NCBI GenBank assembly: GCA_018263295.1
Contig: JADFCZ010000061.1
Coordinates: 1 to 32,552 of the forward strand
DNA from: Conexibacter sp.
GTDB lineage: Bacteria > Actinomycetota > Thermoleophilia > Solirubrobacterales > 70-9
DNA length: 32,552 bases
Direction of reading: 5' to 3'
The notes beneath the pieces are model-generated. The model was not told the DNA's origin. It did no database searches and was given only the letters and a program-made list of their open reading frames with translations. Numbering within the stretch: the first letter of the stretch is position 1; each line of letters opens with the position of its first letter. This document shows, piece after piece, positions 23,041 through 32,552 of the stretch. The translations under genes and the position numbers were made by a program.

Positions 23041-24110
23041 GCGGTACGGCCAAGACGATGACCCTGGAACACCCTCCTTCGGACATGGACGATCCCTCGC
23101 CGCGCCCGGTCAGCTCGATCGGCCAGGACTACCGCAAGCGCCTGATGGTGTTCGGCGGCCGCGCCTCCGGCAGCCTCGCTGCGAAGATCGCCGGCCAGCT
23201 CGACGTCGACCTCGGCCAGGCCGACCTCCGGACCTTCTCCAACGGCGAGGTCTACTGCCGCTACCAGGAGTCGATCCGCGGCGCCGACGTCTTCATCGTC
23301 CAGTCGACCGCGGCCAACGAGGCCGCCGGGATGACGCCGAACGACGCGCTGATGGAGCTGCTCTGCATGATCGACGCCGCGCAGGGCGCCTCCGCGCACC
23401 GGATCATCGCCGTCATGCCCTGGTACGGCTACGCCCGCCAGGACAAGAAGTCGCTGCCGCGCGAGCCGATCTCCGCCCGAGTCGTCGCCAAGGCGCTCGA
23501 GGCGGTCGGCACCGACCGCGTCCTCACCATGGATCTCCACGCCGGCCAGGTCCAGGGCTTCTTCGAGGTCCCCGTCGACCACATGACCGCGATGCCGATG
23601 CTCACCCAGTGGTTCATCGACCAGCACTTCGACGAGGAGCTGGTGATCGTCAGCCCCGACGCCGGCCGCGTCAAGGTCGCCCGCAACTTCGCCCGCAAGG
23701 TCGGCACCCACTGGGCCGTCATGGAAAAGGAGCGGCCCGCCCAGCAGGTCGCCGAGATCGGCTACGTCGTCGGCGACGTGAAGGGCAAGACCGCGGTCCT
23801 GGTCGACGACATGATCGACACCGCCGGCACCCTCTGCGCCGCCGCCAAGACGGTGCTCGACGAGGGCGCCGCCCGCGTCATCGCCTGCGCCACCCACGGC
23901 GTCTTCTCCGGCCCCGCCTTCGAGCGCCTCGCCTACGAGGAGTCCCGGATCGAGCGGATCGTCGTCACCGACACGATCCCGCTCCGCGAGGGAGCCCCCG
24001 ACAACATCACCGTCCTCTCGACGGCGCAGACGCTCGCCGACTCGATCCGGCGGATCTTCACCGACGACTCGGTCTCCGAGATCTTCGCCGGCGAAAACCA
24101 ACTGTTCTAG
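23037..24110 (+). CDS. prs: Ribose-phosphate pyrophosphokinase (PRPP synthetase)
   Basis: A 357-residue enzyme making PRPP from ribose-5-phosphate and ATP, for nucleotide, His and Trp synthesis. It has FSNGEVYCRYQESIRG, the PWYGYARQDKK ATP region, DLHAGQVQGFF, VSPDAGRVKVAR, and the PRPP loop VLVDDMIDTAGT. An N-terminal extension of about 30 residues (Pro/Ser/Asp-rich) precedes the usual start, so a downstream ATG is a possible alternative. The GTG at 23037 is favoured because it overlaps the glmU stop. Confidence 0.96.
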   Translation: MSGTAKTMTLEHPPSDMDDPSPRPVSSIGQDYRKRLMVFGGRASGSLAAKIAGQLDVDLGQADLRTFSNGEVYCRYQESIRGADVFIVQSTAANEAAGMTPNDALMELLCMIDAAQGASAHRIIAVMPWYGYARQDKKSLPREPISARVVAKALEAVGTDRVLTMDLHAGQVQGFFEVPVDHMTAMPMLTQWFIDQHFDEELVIVSPDAGRVKVARNFARKVGTHWAVMEKERPAQQVAEIGYVVGDVKGKTAVLVDDMIDTAGTLCAAAKTVLDEGAARVIACATHGVFSGPAFERLAYEESRIERIVVTDTIPLREGAPDNITVLSTAQTLADSIRRIFTDDSVSEIFAGENQLF

Positions 24111-24117
24111 ATAACCG

Positions 24118-24152
24118 CCGCGGAATGCTCCGCTTCGCGTCCGCTTCCGCGG
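24118..24152 (+). terminator. Inverted repeat after prs
   Basis: CCGCGGAA (24118-24125) pairs with TTCCGCGG (24145-24152) across a 19-base spacer, 8 bases after the prs stop. It is a likely transcript end without a T tract. Confidence 0.4.
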
Positions 24153-24185
24153 TCGGCTGCCGTGCTCCGGCGGCGCCGTAACCAC

Positions 24186-24204
24186 GGCATCCCTTCGGGC
24201 TGCC
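24186..24204 (+). terminator. Second hairpin after prs
   Basis: GGCA-T-CCC (24186-24193), loop TTC, GGG-C-TGCC (24197-24204): seven pairs with one internal mismatch. It may be a back-up terminator or part of a small RNA. Confidence 0.3.
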
Positions 24205-24366
24205 GGATCTTGAGCGCCGCCTCTCCTGCGGGTGAACGGGCCGAGCCACGCCCGGGAACTCGCCGTTGGGCGCTCCGATCTGTCGCTGACGTGCATTTCG
24301 TCCCGTATGCGGGCTTGATCCTCCTCAGCGCGACCCGAATGAGCCCGCCGGCGCCGCCGGCGCCGA

Positions 24367-24372
24367 TAGGTT
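24367..24372 (+). promoter_or_regulatory. -10-like box TAGGTT before the MFS gene
   Basis: The box ends 7 bases before the GTG at 24380. The same hexamer at the same 7-base spacing precedes the small membrane protein gene at 2721. Confidence 0.45.
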
Positions 24373-24379
24373 TCCGGCC

Positions 24380-25966
24380 GTGCAGGGAGGCACCGCGACA
24401 GACGACGACTCGCCCGGCGGCGACGACAAGCTGGCTCCGGGGACGTTCATGGCCCTCGTCGCGATGGGGCTCGGCGTCTTCGTCATCGCCAACGATTTCA
24501 CCGCCCTCAACGTCGCGCTGCCGGCCATCGAGGGCGATCTCGACGTCGACGTCGGCAGCGTCCAGTGGGTCATCAACGCCTACGCCCTCGTCTTCGGCAT
24601 GGCGATCGTCTCGGGCGGGCGGATCGCCGACATGTTCGGCCGTCGGCGGGTCTTCTTCATCGGCTCGATCCTGTTCGCCGCCTTCTCGGCGGTCGGGGCC
24701 GCCGCGCCCGATCTCGGCGTCCTGATCGCTGCGCGGATCGGCATGGGGGTGGGCGGCGCACTGATGTGGCCGGCGATCCTCGGCATGACCTTCGCGGCGC
24801 TGCCGGAGTCGAAGGCCGGCCTCGCGGGCGGGCTGATCCTCGGCGTCGCCGGCATCGGCAACGCGATCGGTCCGCTGATCGGCGGGGTCCTCACCGAGGC
24901 CCTGAGTTGGCGCTGGATCTTCGTCCTCAACGTCCCGATCGCCCTCTTCGCGATGTTCGTGACCTGGCGCAAGGTGCACCAGCCGCAGGAGCTCGCGGAC
25001 GAGCGGATCGACTACGCCGGGATGGCGACGATCTCGGCCGCGCTGGTGCTCCTGCTCCTCGCTCTCGATCAGGCCGTCGACTGGGGCTGGACCGACGCCC
25101 GCGTGGTCGCGATGCTCGTCCTCTCGATCGTCCTGATGGTCACGTTCGCCGTGATCGAGCGGCGAGCCGGGGAGCGGGCCCTGATCCCGCCCGACGTGAT
25201 CGCCAACCGCCGGTTCCGCGCCGCCTGCCTGACGGTGCTGACCCTGTCGGCCGTCTTCTTCTCCGCCGTCCTCTACGTGCCCCAGTTCTTCGAGAAGATC
25301 CTCGACTACTCGACGGTCGAGGCCGGCCTCGGGATGCTGCCGATGCTGGCGGCCTTCGCGATCACGTCGTTCATCGCCGGACCGCTCTACAACAAGGTCG
25401 GGATGCGGGTCGTGGTCGGCACCGGGACCGGGATGATCGCCCTCGGCTCGGTCCTGCTCGCGATCCTGATCGGCCCCGACGCCGGCTTCACCGACGTCGC
25501 CCCGGGCCTGCTCGCGATCGGGATCGGCTGCGGGCTCTTCTACCCGTCGGTGACGACGGCGGCGGTCACCGCGCTCGACGCCGCCCGGAGCAGCCTCGCC
25601 GGCGGCCTCGTCTACATGTTCCAGATCGCCGGCGGGGCGGTCGGGCTCGGCGTCTCGACGGCGATCTTCACCAGCTCGTCGGAGAGCCAGCTCGGCGATC
25701 TCGTCAGCGACGAGACCGGCTTCGCGCTGACCGGCCACGAGCAGGCGGTCCTGCACGGGACCCTCGCCGGAACCGATGCCGCGGCCGACGCCCTCGCCGA
25801 GCTGCCGGCCCGCGTGGCCGCCGAGATCAACCGGCTCGTCGCCGATTCGTTCGCCCACGGCGTCCAGACGACCTTCCGGGTGATCGCGGTCGTCGCGATC
25901 GTCGGGTTCCTCGTCGCGATCCTCGACCTCGCGCGGACTCCCGACCCCGAGGACCCGCCCGGATAG
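24380..25966 (+). CDS. MFS transporter, DHA2 (14-helix drug:H+ antiporter) type
   Basis: A 528-residue integral membrane protein with about 14 hydrophobic helices. Helix 1 contains NDFTALNVALPAI, and the loop between helices 2 and 3 has GGRIADMFGRRRVF, the MFS motif A. The helix 5 region has LGVAGIGNAIGPLIGG, the antiporter motif C, followed by SWRWIFVLNVPI, typical of the EmrB/QacA group. The first 20 residues are an acidic tail. It probably exports a toxic compound using the proton gradient; the substrate is unknown. No regulator of TetR or MarR type is adjacent. Confidence 0.9.
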   Translation: MQGGTATDDDSPGGDDKLAPGTFMALVAMGLGVFVIANDFTALNVALPAIEGDLDVDVGSVQWVINAYALVFGMAIVSGGRIADMFGRRRVFFIGSILFAAFSAVGAAAPDLGVLIAARIGMGVGGALMWPAILGMTFAALPESKAGLAGGLILGVAGIGNAIGPLIGGVLTEALSWRWIFVLNVPIALFAMFVTWRKVHQPQELADERIDYAGMATISAALVLLLLALDQAVDWGWTDARVVAMLVLSIVLMVTFAVIERRAGERALIPPDVIANRRFRAACLTVLTLSAVFFSAVLYVPQFFEKILDYSTVEAGLGMLPMLAAFAITSFIAGPLYNKVGMRVVVGTGTGMIALGSVLLAILIGPDAGFTDVAPGLLAIGIGCGLFYPSVTTAAVTALDAARSSLAGGLVYMFQIAGGAVGLGVSTAIFTSSSESQLGDLVSDETGFALTGHEQAVLHGTLAGTDAAADALAELPARVAAEINRLVADSFAHGVQTTFRVIAVVAIVGFLVAILDLARTPDPEDPPG

Positions 25967-25969
25967 TGT
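25964..25969 (+). promoter_or_regulatory. -10-like box TAGTGT overlapping the MFS stop codon
   Basis: The TAG stop of the MFS gene forms the first half of the box. It ends 7 bases before the ATG at 25977, so the next gene may have its own leaderless start. Confidence 0.35.
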
Positions 25970-25976
25970 TCGGCCC

Positions 25977-26342
25977 ATGAACCGGGCAACCCTCGAGTGG
26001 TACGAGCTGCTCGCGCGGAGCCTCACCTGGATCGCCGGGATCGTCCTGCTGCTCTCCGTGGTCGCAGCGATCGTGATCGCCGGCTCCGAGAACTCGGCCC
26101 CGCTGCTCGAGGACCTCGAGAAGCAGGGACGCGGCGTCGCGGCGCTCGGCGCGCTCGGCGGCGGCCTCACCGCGGCCGGCCTGCTCGCCGCCGCGGGAGC
26201 GATCCTCCGCCTGCTCGTCACCGAGCGGCTGGAGCGCCTCGGCCCGGCTCCGGGCGGCCGGACGCCGCCGGAGCAGCTCGCGCTCGACGACGAGCCGCCC
26301 AGCGGGGGCGAACCGCCGCCGCGCCGGCGCGAGCGCCGGTGA
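25977..26342 (+). CDS. Small two-helix membrane protein with Pro/Arg-rich tail
   Basis: A 121-residue protein. It has a first helix at about 15-36, an acidic loop (ENSAPLLEDLEKQGRG), a second helix at about 53-80, then a charged cytoplasmic tail rich in Pro, Glu and Arg. I recognise no family. The gene follows the MFS gene by 10 bases and overlaps the phosphodiesterase gene by four (GTGA). Confidence 0.6.
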   Translation: MNRATLEWYELLARSLTWIAGIVLLLSVVAAIVIAGSENSAPLLEDLEKQGRGVAALGALGGGLTAAGLLAAAGAILRLLVTERLERLGPAPGGRTPPEQLALDDEPPSGGEPPPRRRERR

Positions 26343-27094
26343 ACGCCTCCTCGGCGGGCTCATCCTCCATCCGCAGGGTCGGGCACAAGGGTGCCGCCGA
26401 CCTCGTCGAGGGCAACACGATCCCCAGCTTCGAGCGTGCGGTCGAGATCGGCGTCGACATGGTCGAGTTCGACGTCCTCCGCCTCCGCGACGGCGCCCCC
26501 GGGCTGCCGGCGGAGCGGCGCTCGCCGCTGGTCATCGCCCACGACTGGCACGACGCGGCCTCGCGACCGGCCCTGACCCTAGGCGACGCGCTCGACGCGT
26601 TCACACGCCCGCCGCTCGATCGCGTCGAGATCGACTGCGACCTGAAGCTCCGCGGCCGCGAGGACGAGCTCGTCCGGGCGCTACAGGAGCGCGAGCTGGT
26701 CGACCGGGCCATGGTCTCGACCATGTACGTCGAGAGCCTCGAGCGGATCGCCATCCTCGAGCCGCGGCTGCGCCTCGGGTGGACCTACCCGCTGGTGACC
26801 CGGCCCTGGGACCGCAAGCCGCTCGCCGCGCCGGCCGTCCTCACCGCCCTCGAGCTGATGCGCCGCCGCTTCCCCGCCCACGCCCGCCGCCGGGCGCCTG
26901 AGATCGGCGCGTCGGCGATCTGGGTCTTCCATCGCGTCGCGAGCCCCCGCCTGGCGGAAGTCGCCCGCGACCTCGGGATCGAGCTGATCGCCTGGACCGT
27001 CGACGACGCCGAGAGCGTCGCCCGGCTCCGCGACATCGGCGTCACGGGCATCGTCTCCAACGATCCTCGCCTTCTCCAGCAGCGCTCCGGGTAG
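26339..27094 (+). CDS. Glycerophosphodiester phosphodiesterase family protein
   Basis: A 251-residue TIM-barrel enzyme of the GDPD family, which splits glycerophosphodiesters into glycerol-3-phosphate and an alcohol. Active-site features are H16 in GHKGAA (normally HRG), E24-x-N26, E43 and D45 in VEFDV, H68-D69 in IAHD, and D101/K103 in DLK (normally ExK). It ends with AWTVDDAESVARLRDIGVTGIVSNDP, the usual family end. It has no signal peptide. The two conservative changes (R to K, E to D) may alter metal binding or substrate. The GTG start overlaps the previous stop. Confidence 0.85.
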   Translation: MNASSAGSSSIRRVGHKGAADLVEGNTIPSFERAVEIGVDMVEFDVLRLRDGAPGLPAERRSPLVIAHDWHDAASRPALTLGDALDAFTRPPLDRVEIDCDLKLRGREDELVRALQERELVDRAMVSTMYVESLERIAILEPRLRLGWTYPLVTRPWDRKPLAAPAVLTALELMRRRFPAHARRRAPEIGASAIWVFHRVASPRLAEVARDLGIELIAWTVDDAESVARLRDIGVTGIVSNDPRLLQQRSG

Positions 27095-27107
27095 CGCTCG
27101 CGGCGCT
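27093..27107 (+). terminator. Short hairpin at the GDPD stop
   Basis: AGCGC (27093-27097) pairs with GCGCT (27103-27107) around a 5-base loop. It is weak, but placed between the GDPD stop and the promoter box of the L25 gene. Confidence 0.3.
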
Positions 27108-27131
27108 CGCACGCCGAACGCCCGAACTCTC

Positions 27132-27137
27132 TATCCT
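27132..27137 (+). promoter_or_regulatory. -10-like box TATCCT before the L25 gene
   Basis: The box ends 10 bases before the ATG at 27148, with no Shine-Dalgarno between. Confidence 0.5.
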
Positions 27138-27147
27138 GCCCTGCCCG

Positions 27148-27840
27148 ATGGCCACTTCCCGTCCCACTTTCAAGGTTTCCGAGCGCTCGGAGTTCGGCTC
27201 GCGCACCGCGCGGCGGCTGCGCCGTGACGGCCTCGTGCCCGGCGTCGTCTACACCGGCGGCGACGAGGCCCGCCCGTTCCAGGCCGACGCCCACACGCTC
27301 TCGCTGTTCATCAACGAGGGCCACGCCCTGTTCGACCTCGAGATCGAGGGCGCGGGCAAGGTCCCGGTCGTCGTCAAGGAGGAGCAGCGCCATCCGGTCC
27401 GCGGCGATCTCATGCACCTCGACTGCCAGCAGGTCGACCTCAAGCAGGAGATCCAGGCCGACATCGCGATCGAGCTCGAGGGCACCGAGGACGCTCCCGG
27501 CGTCAAGGAGGGCGGCATCCTCGAGCACGTCACCCGCGAGATCACGATCGAGGCGCTGCCTACCGACATCCCCGACGAGGGGATCACCGTCGACGTCTCG
27601 GCGATGGTCATCGGCGACACGATCCAGCTCGACACGGTCACGCCGCCCGAGGGCGTCAAGTTCGTCGCCGACGCGCCCGAGGAGATCACGATCGCGACGC
27701 TCAACCCGCCCCGTGTGGTCGAGGAAGAGCCCGAGGTCGAAGAGGAGACCGAGGTCGTCGGCGAGGGCGAGGGCGAGGCCGAGGAGACCGCCGCCGAGGA
27801 CAGCGGCGGCGACGAGGGCGACTCGGGCTCCGAGGACTAG
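27148..27840 (+). CDS. rplY: 50S ribosomal protein L25 / general stress protein Ctc
   Basis: A 230-residue long-form L25 (CTC/TL5 type) that binds 5S rRNA. The N-terminal beta-barrel has the basic RNA-binding start SRTARRLRRDGLVPGVVYTGG. The C-terminal TL5 domain (about 95-185) contains GVKEGGILEHV and the LPTDIPDEGITVDVS strand. A roughly 40-residue tail made almost only of Glu, Asp, Gly and Ser follows. It is the first gene of the L25-pth-crotonase-mfd run, and the stop is 6 bases from the pth GTG. Pairing with pth is common. Confidence 0.93.
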   Translation: MATSRPTFKVSERSEFGSRTARRLRRDGLVPGVVYTGGDEARPFQADAHTLSLFINEGHALFDLEIEGAGKVPVVVKEEQRHPVRGDLMHLDCQQVDLKQEIQADIAIELEGTEDAPGVKEGGILEHVTREITIEALPTDIPDEGITVDVSAMVIGDTIQLDTVTPPEGVKFVADAPEEITIATLNPPRVVEEEPEVEEETEVVGEGEGEAEETAAEDSGGDEGDSGSED

Positions 27841-27846
27841 CGGCCG

Positions 27847-28467
27847 GTGCCCCGGTTCGGCCGCCGCGGCGGCTCCGGCGGCTCCGACTCCGGTTCCGCC
27901 GACTTCCTGATCGTCGGGCTCGGCAACCCCGGCAGCCGCTACGCGGCGACCCGGCACAACGCCGGCTTCGAGGTCGCCGACGCGCTCAGCGCCCGCTGGG
28001 AGCTCCCCCGCGCCAAGAAGCGCTTCGGCGGGCTCGTGACCAGCGGCCGGATCCGCCCGGGTGGCCCCCGAGTCGCGATCCTGCTCCCGCAGACCTTCAT
28101 GAACGAGTCCGGCAACTCCGCCGGGCCGGCGCGCGGCTCCTTTGGCGTGCCGCTCGACCGCGTGATCGCGCTCCACGACGAGATCGACCTGCCCTTCGGC
28201 GAGGTCCGGACCAAGCTCGGCGGCGGCGTCGCCGGGCACAACGGCCTGAAGAGCCTCGAGCGCGGCCTCGGCAGCCGCGACTTCCGGCGTGTCAGGATCG
28301 GTGTCGGACGACCCGACTCGACCGACCCCGAGATCGTCTCCAGGCACGTCCTCGGCCGCTTCGCCGAGGGCCGTGACGAGGTCGCGGCGCTGTTCGCCGC
28401 CGCCGCTGAGGAGACCGAGCGGCTGATCGATGAGATTGCCACCGAAACCGACACCAGCGAGGACTGA
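27847..28467 (+). CDS. pth: Peptidyl-tRNA hydrolase
   Basis: A 206-residue enzyme that frees tRNA from drop-off peptidyl-tRNA. It has LIVGLGNPGSRYAATRHNAGF with the catalytic His, PQTFMNESG, and HDEIDLPFG with the catalytic Asp, then GGGVAGHNGLKSL and FRRVRIGVGRP. An N-terminal extension of about 18 residues is Gly/Ser/Arg-rich. The GTG start is tight behind the L25 stop. Confidence 0.95.
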   Translation: MPRFGRRGGSGGSDSGSADFLIVGLGNPGSRYAATRHNAGFEVADALSARWELPRAKKRFGGLVTSGRIRPGGPRVAILLPQTFMNESGNSAGPARGSFGVPLDRVIALHDEIDLPFGEVRTKLGGGVAGHNGLKSLERGLGSRDFRRVRIGVGRPDSTDPEIVSRHVLGRFAEGRDEVAALFAAAAEETERLIDEIATETDTSED

Positions 28468-28468
28468 G

Positions 28469-29194
28469 ATGGACGACCTGCTGACCACCTACGAGCGCGA
28501 CGGCAACGGCGTCGGCCTGCTCCGGCTCGACCGCCCGGCGGCGCGCAACGCGATCAACACGCAGATGCTCGAGGAGCTCCTCGGCCACATTGAGGCGGCG
28601 CGCGCCGACGAGGACCTGCGCGTGCTCGTGCTCTCTTCGACCGACCACATGGGCTTCTCCGCAGGCGCCGACGTCCGCGAGGACCTCGACCGCGAGGGCG
28701 CGATCCGCCGGATGCAGCTCTTCGCCGACCTCTATGACGGGCTCACCGGCTTCCCGCGCCCGACGATCGCCGCCTGCCACGGCGCGTGCGTCGGCGGCGG
28801 TGCCGAGATCGCCGTCTCCTGCGACCTCCGCGTCGGCGGCTCGAACATGCGGCTCCGATTCCCCGGCGCCGGCCTCGGCGTCCCGGTCGGCCCGGCTCGG
28901 CTGGTCACGCTCTGCGGCCTGTCGGTCGCCAAGTACCTGCTGCTCACGTCGAAGGAGATCGCGGTCGACGAGGCCTTCCGCTGGGGCATCGTCCACAAGG
29001 TGGCCCCGGCGCCGCGCACCGAGGAGGTCGCCCTCCAGCTCGCCACCCAGATCTCCGAGCACCCGCCCGAGTCGGTCAGCCGGATCAAGCAGATGCTCCA
29101 CGCCTGGGACGGGGTGGAGGACCGCTCCCGCTCCGAGGGCGAGGGCCAGGTCGAGTGGCAGAGCGAGGGCCCGGGCCTGGGCTACAGGGCCTGA
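28469..29194 (+). CDS. Enoyl-CoA hydratase/isomerase (crotonase) family protein
   Basis: A 241-residue crotonase-fold protein acting on an acyl-CoA. The oxyanion-hole segments are FSAGADVRE (63-71) and HGACVGGGAE (104-113). E113 matches the first catalytic Glu of enoyl-CoA hydratase. The second Glu is replaced: the usual PE is P132-G133 here (RFPGAGLGVP). It may therefore be an isomerase, hydrolase or other crotonase rather than a classical hydratase. The ATG has a GAGG ribosome site 6 bases upstream, inside the end of pth, so it is probably cotranscribed with pth and mfd. Its metabolic partner genes are not here. Confidence 0.85.
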   Translation: MDDLLTTYERDGNGVGLLRLDRPAARNAINTQMLEELLGHIEAARADEDLRVLVLSSTDHMGFSAGADVREDLDREGAIRRMQLFADLYDGLTGFPRPTIAACHGACVGGGAEIAVSCDLRVGGSNMRLRFPGAGLGVPVGPARLVTLCGLSVAKYLLLTSKEIAVDEAFRWGIVHKVAPAPRTEEVALQLATQISEHPPESVSRIKQMLHAWDGVEDRSRSEGEGQVEWQSEGPGLGYRA

Positions 29195-29207
29195 GGCCGA
29201 CGACCCG

Positions 29208-32552
<3,345 letters not shown>

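Larger units (their letters stand above)
24111..24379. other. Intergenic region between prs and the MFS gene
   Basis: This is the largest gap in the window, with no convincing coding sequence on either strand. It contains two hairpin-forming segments near the prs end, annotated separately, then about 150 bases without clear structure. A GC repeat (GCCGCCGGC twice, about 24349-24363) precedes the promoter box of the next gene. An unannotated small RNA cannot be excluded. Confidence 0.5.

Noticed and set aside
24349-24363. GCCGCCGGC tandem repeat as a regulatory repeat
   Set aside because: Two short copies of a simple GC motif are expected by chance at this base composition.

Overview
The window is a dense, very GC-rich bacterial chromosome segment. 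Housekeeping gene order (metG-tatD-rsmA-ispE, glmU-prs, rplY/ctc-pth-mfd), frequent GTG starts, apparently leaderless genes, a secreted repeat protein and a helicase with a C-terminal HRDC-like domain point to a high-GC actinobacterium. I infer Thermoleophilia (Solirubrobacterales-like) with moderate confidence, from gene content only. No rRNA, CRISPR array, insertion sequence or prophage is visible. The longest stretch without a gene is about 270 bases (24111-24379).

Layout. 1-304: tail of a probable exported protein. 380-2551 (-): a two-gene unit, an R2-like metal oxidase fused to an SCP2 lipid-binding domain followed by a haloalkane-dehalogenase-type hydrolase. 2552-2720: a regulatory intergenic region with a CRP-like site and a palindrome. 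2721-3164: small membrane protein. 3177-6306 (-): glycyl-tRNA synthetase and a large secreted Cys-pair repeat protein. 6331-6645: FmdB-type zinc-ribbon protein. 6660-7970 (-): LytR-CpsA-Psr (LCP) glycopolymer transferase. 8013-12872 (+): overlapping chain of ROK glucokinase, rsmI, UvrD-type helicase and a MauE-like membrane protein. 12892-13602 (-): exported M15 peptidase. 13625-19324 (+): metG, tatD, rsmA, ispE, a DedA-PAP2 fusion and a small membrane protein. 19404-20669: PucR-type regulator. 20684-20758 (-): tRNA-Gln(UUG). 20842-21603: HNH endonuclease of atypical composition. 21649-24110: glmU-prs. 24380-27094: MFS transporter, small membrane protein and GDPD. 27148-32552: L25/Ctc, pth, a crotonase and mfd, which is cut by the window end.

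How the genes work together. Much of the segment serves translation (GlyRS, MetRS, RsmI, RsmA, L25, Pth, tRNA-Gln), DNA repair (Mfd, UvrD-like helicase, TatD) and cell-envelope building. In the envelope group, IspE makes isoprenoid precursor, GlmU makes UDP-GlcNAc, the LCP protein transfers glycopolymers from polyprenyl carriers, and the DedA-PAP2 protein could recycle the released carrier. Genes within a unit are commonly joined by 1-4 base stop/start overlaps.

Two system-level signals stand out. First, at least a dozen transcription-unit starts carry a TANNNT-like box only 6-12 bases before the start codon and no Shine-Dalgarno sequence. In three divergent pairs a single box could serve both strands. 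Second, the R2-SCP2 fusion plus dehalogenase is an unusual lipid or halo-compound oxidation cassette with its own conventional promoter, Shine-Dalgarno sequence and putative operators. It is the best candidate here for undescribed biology.
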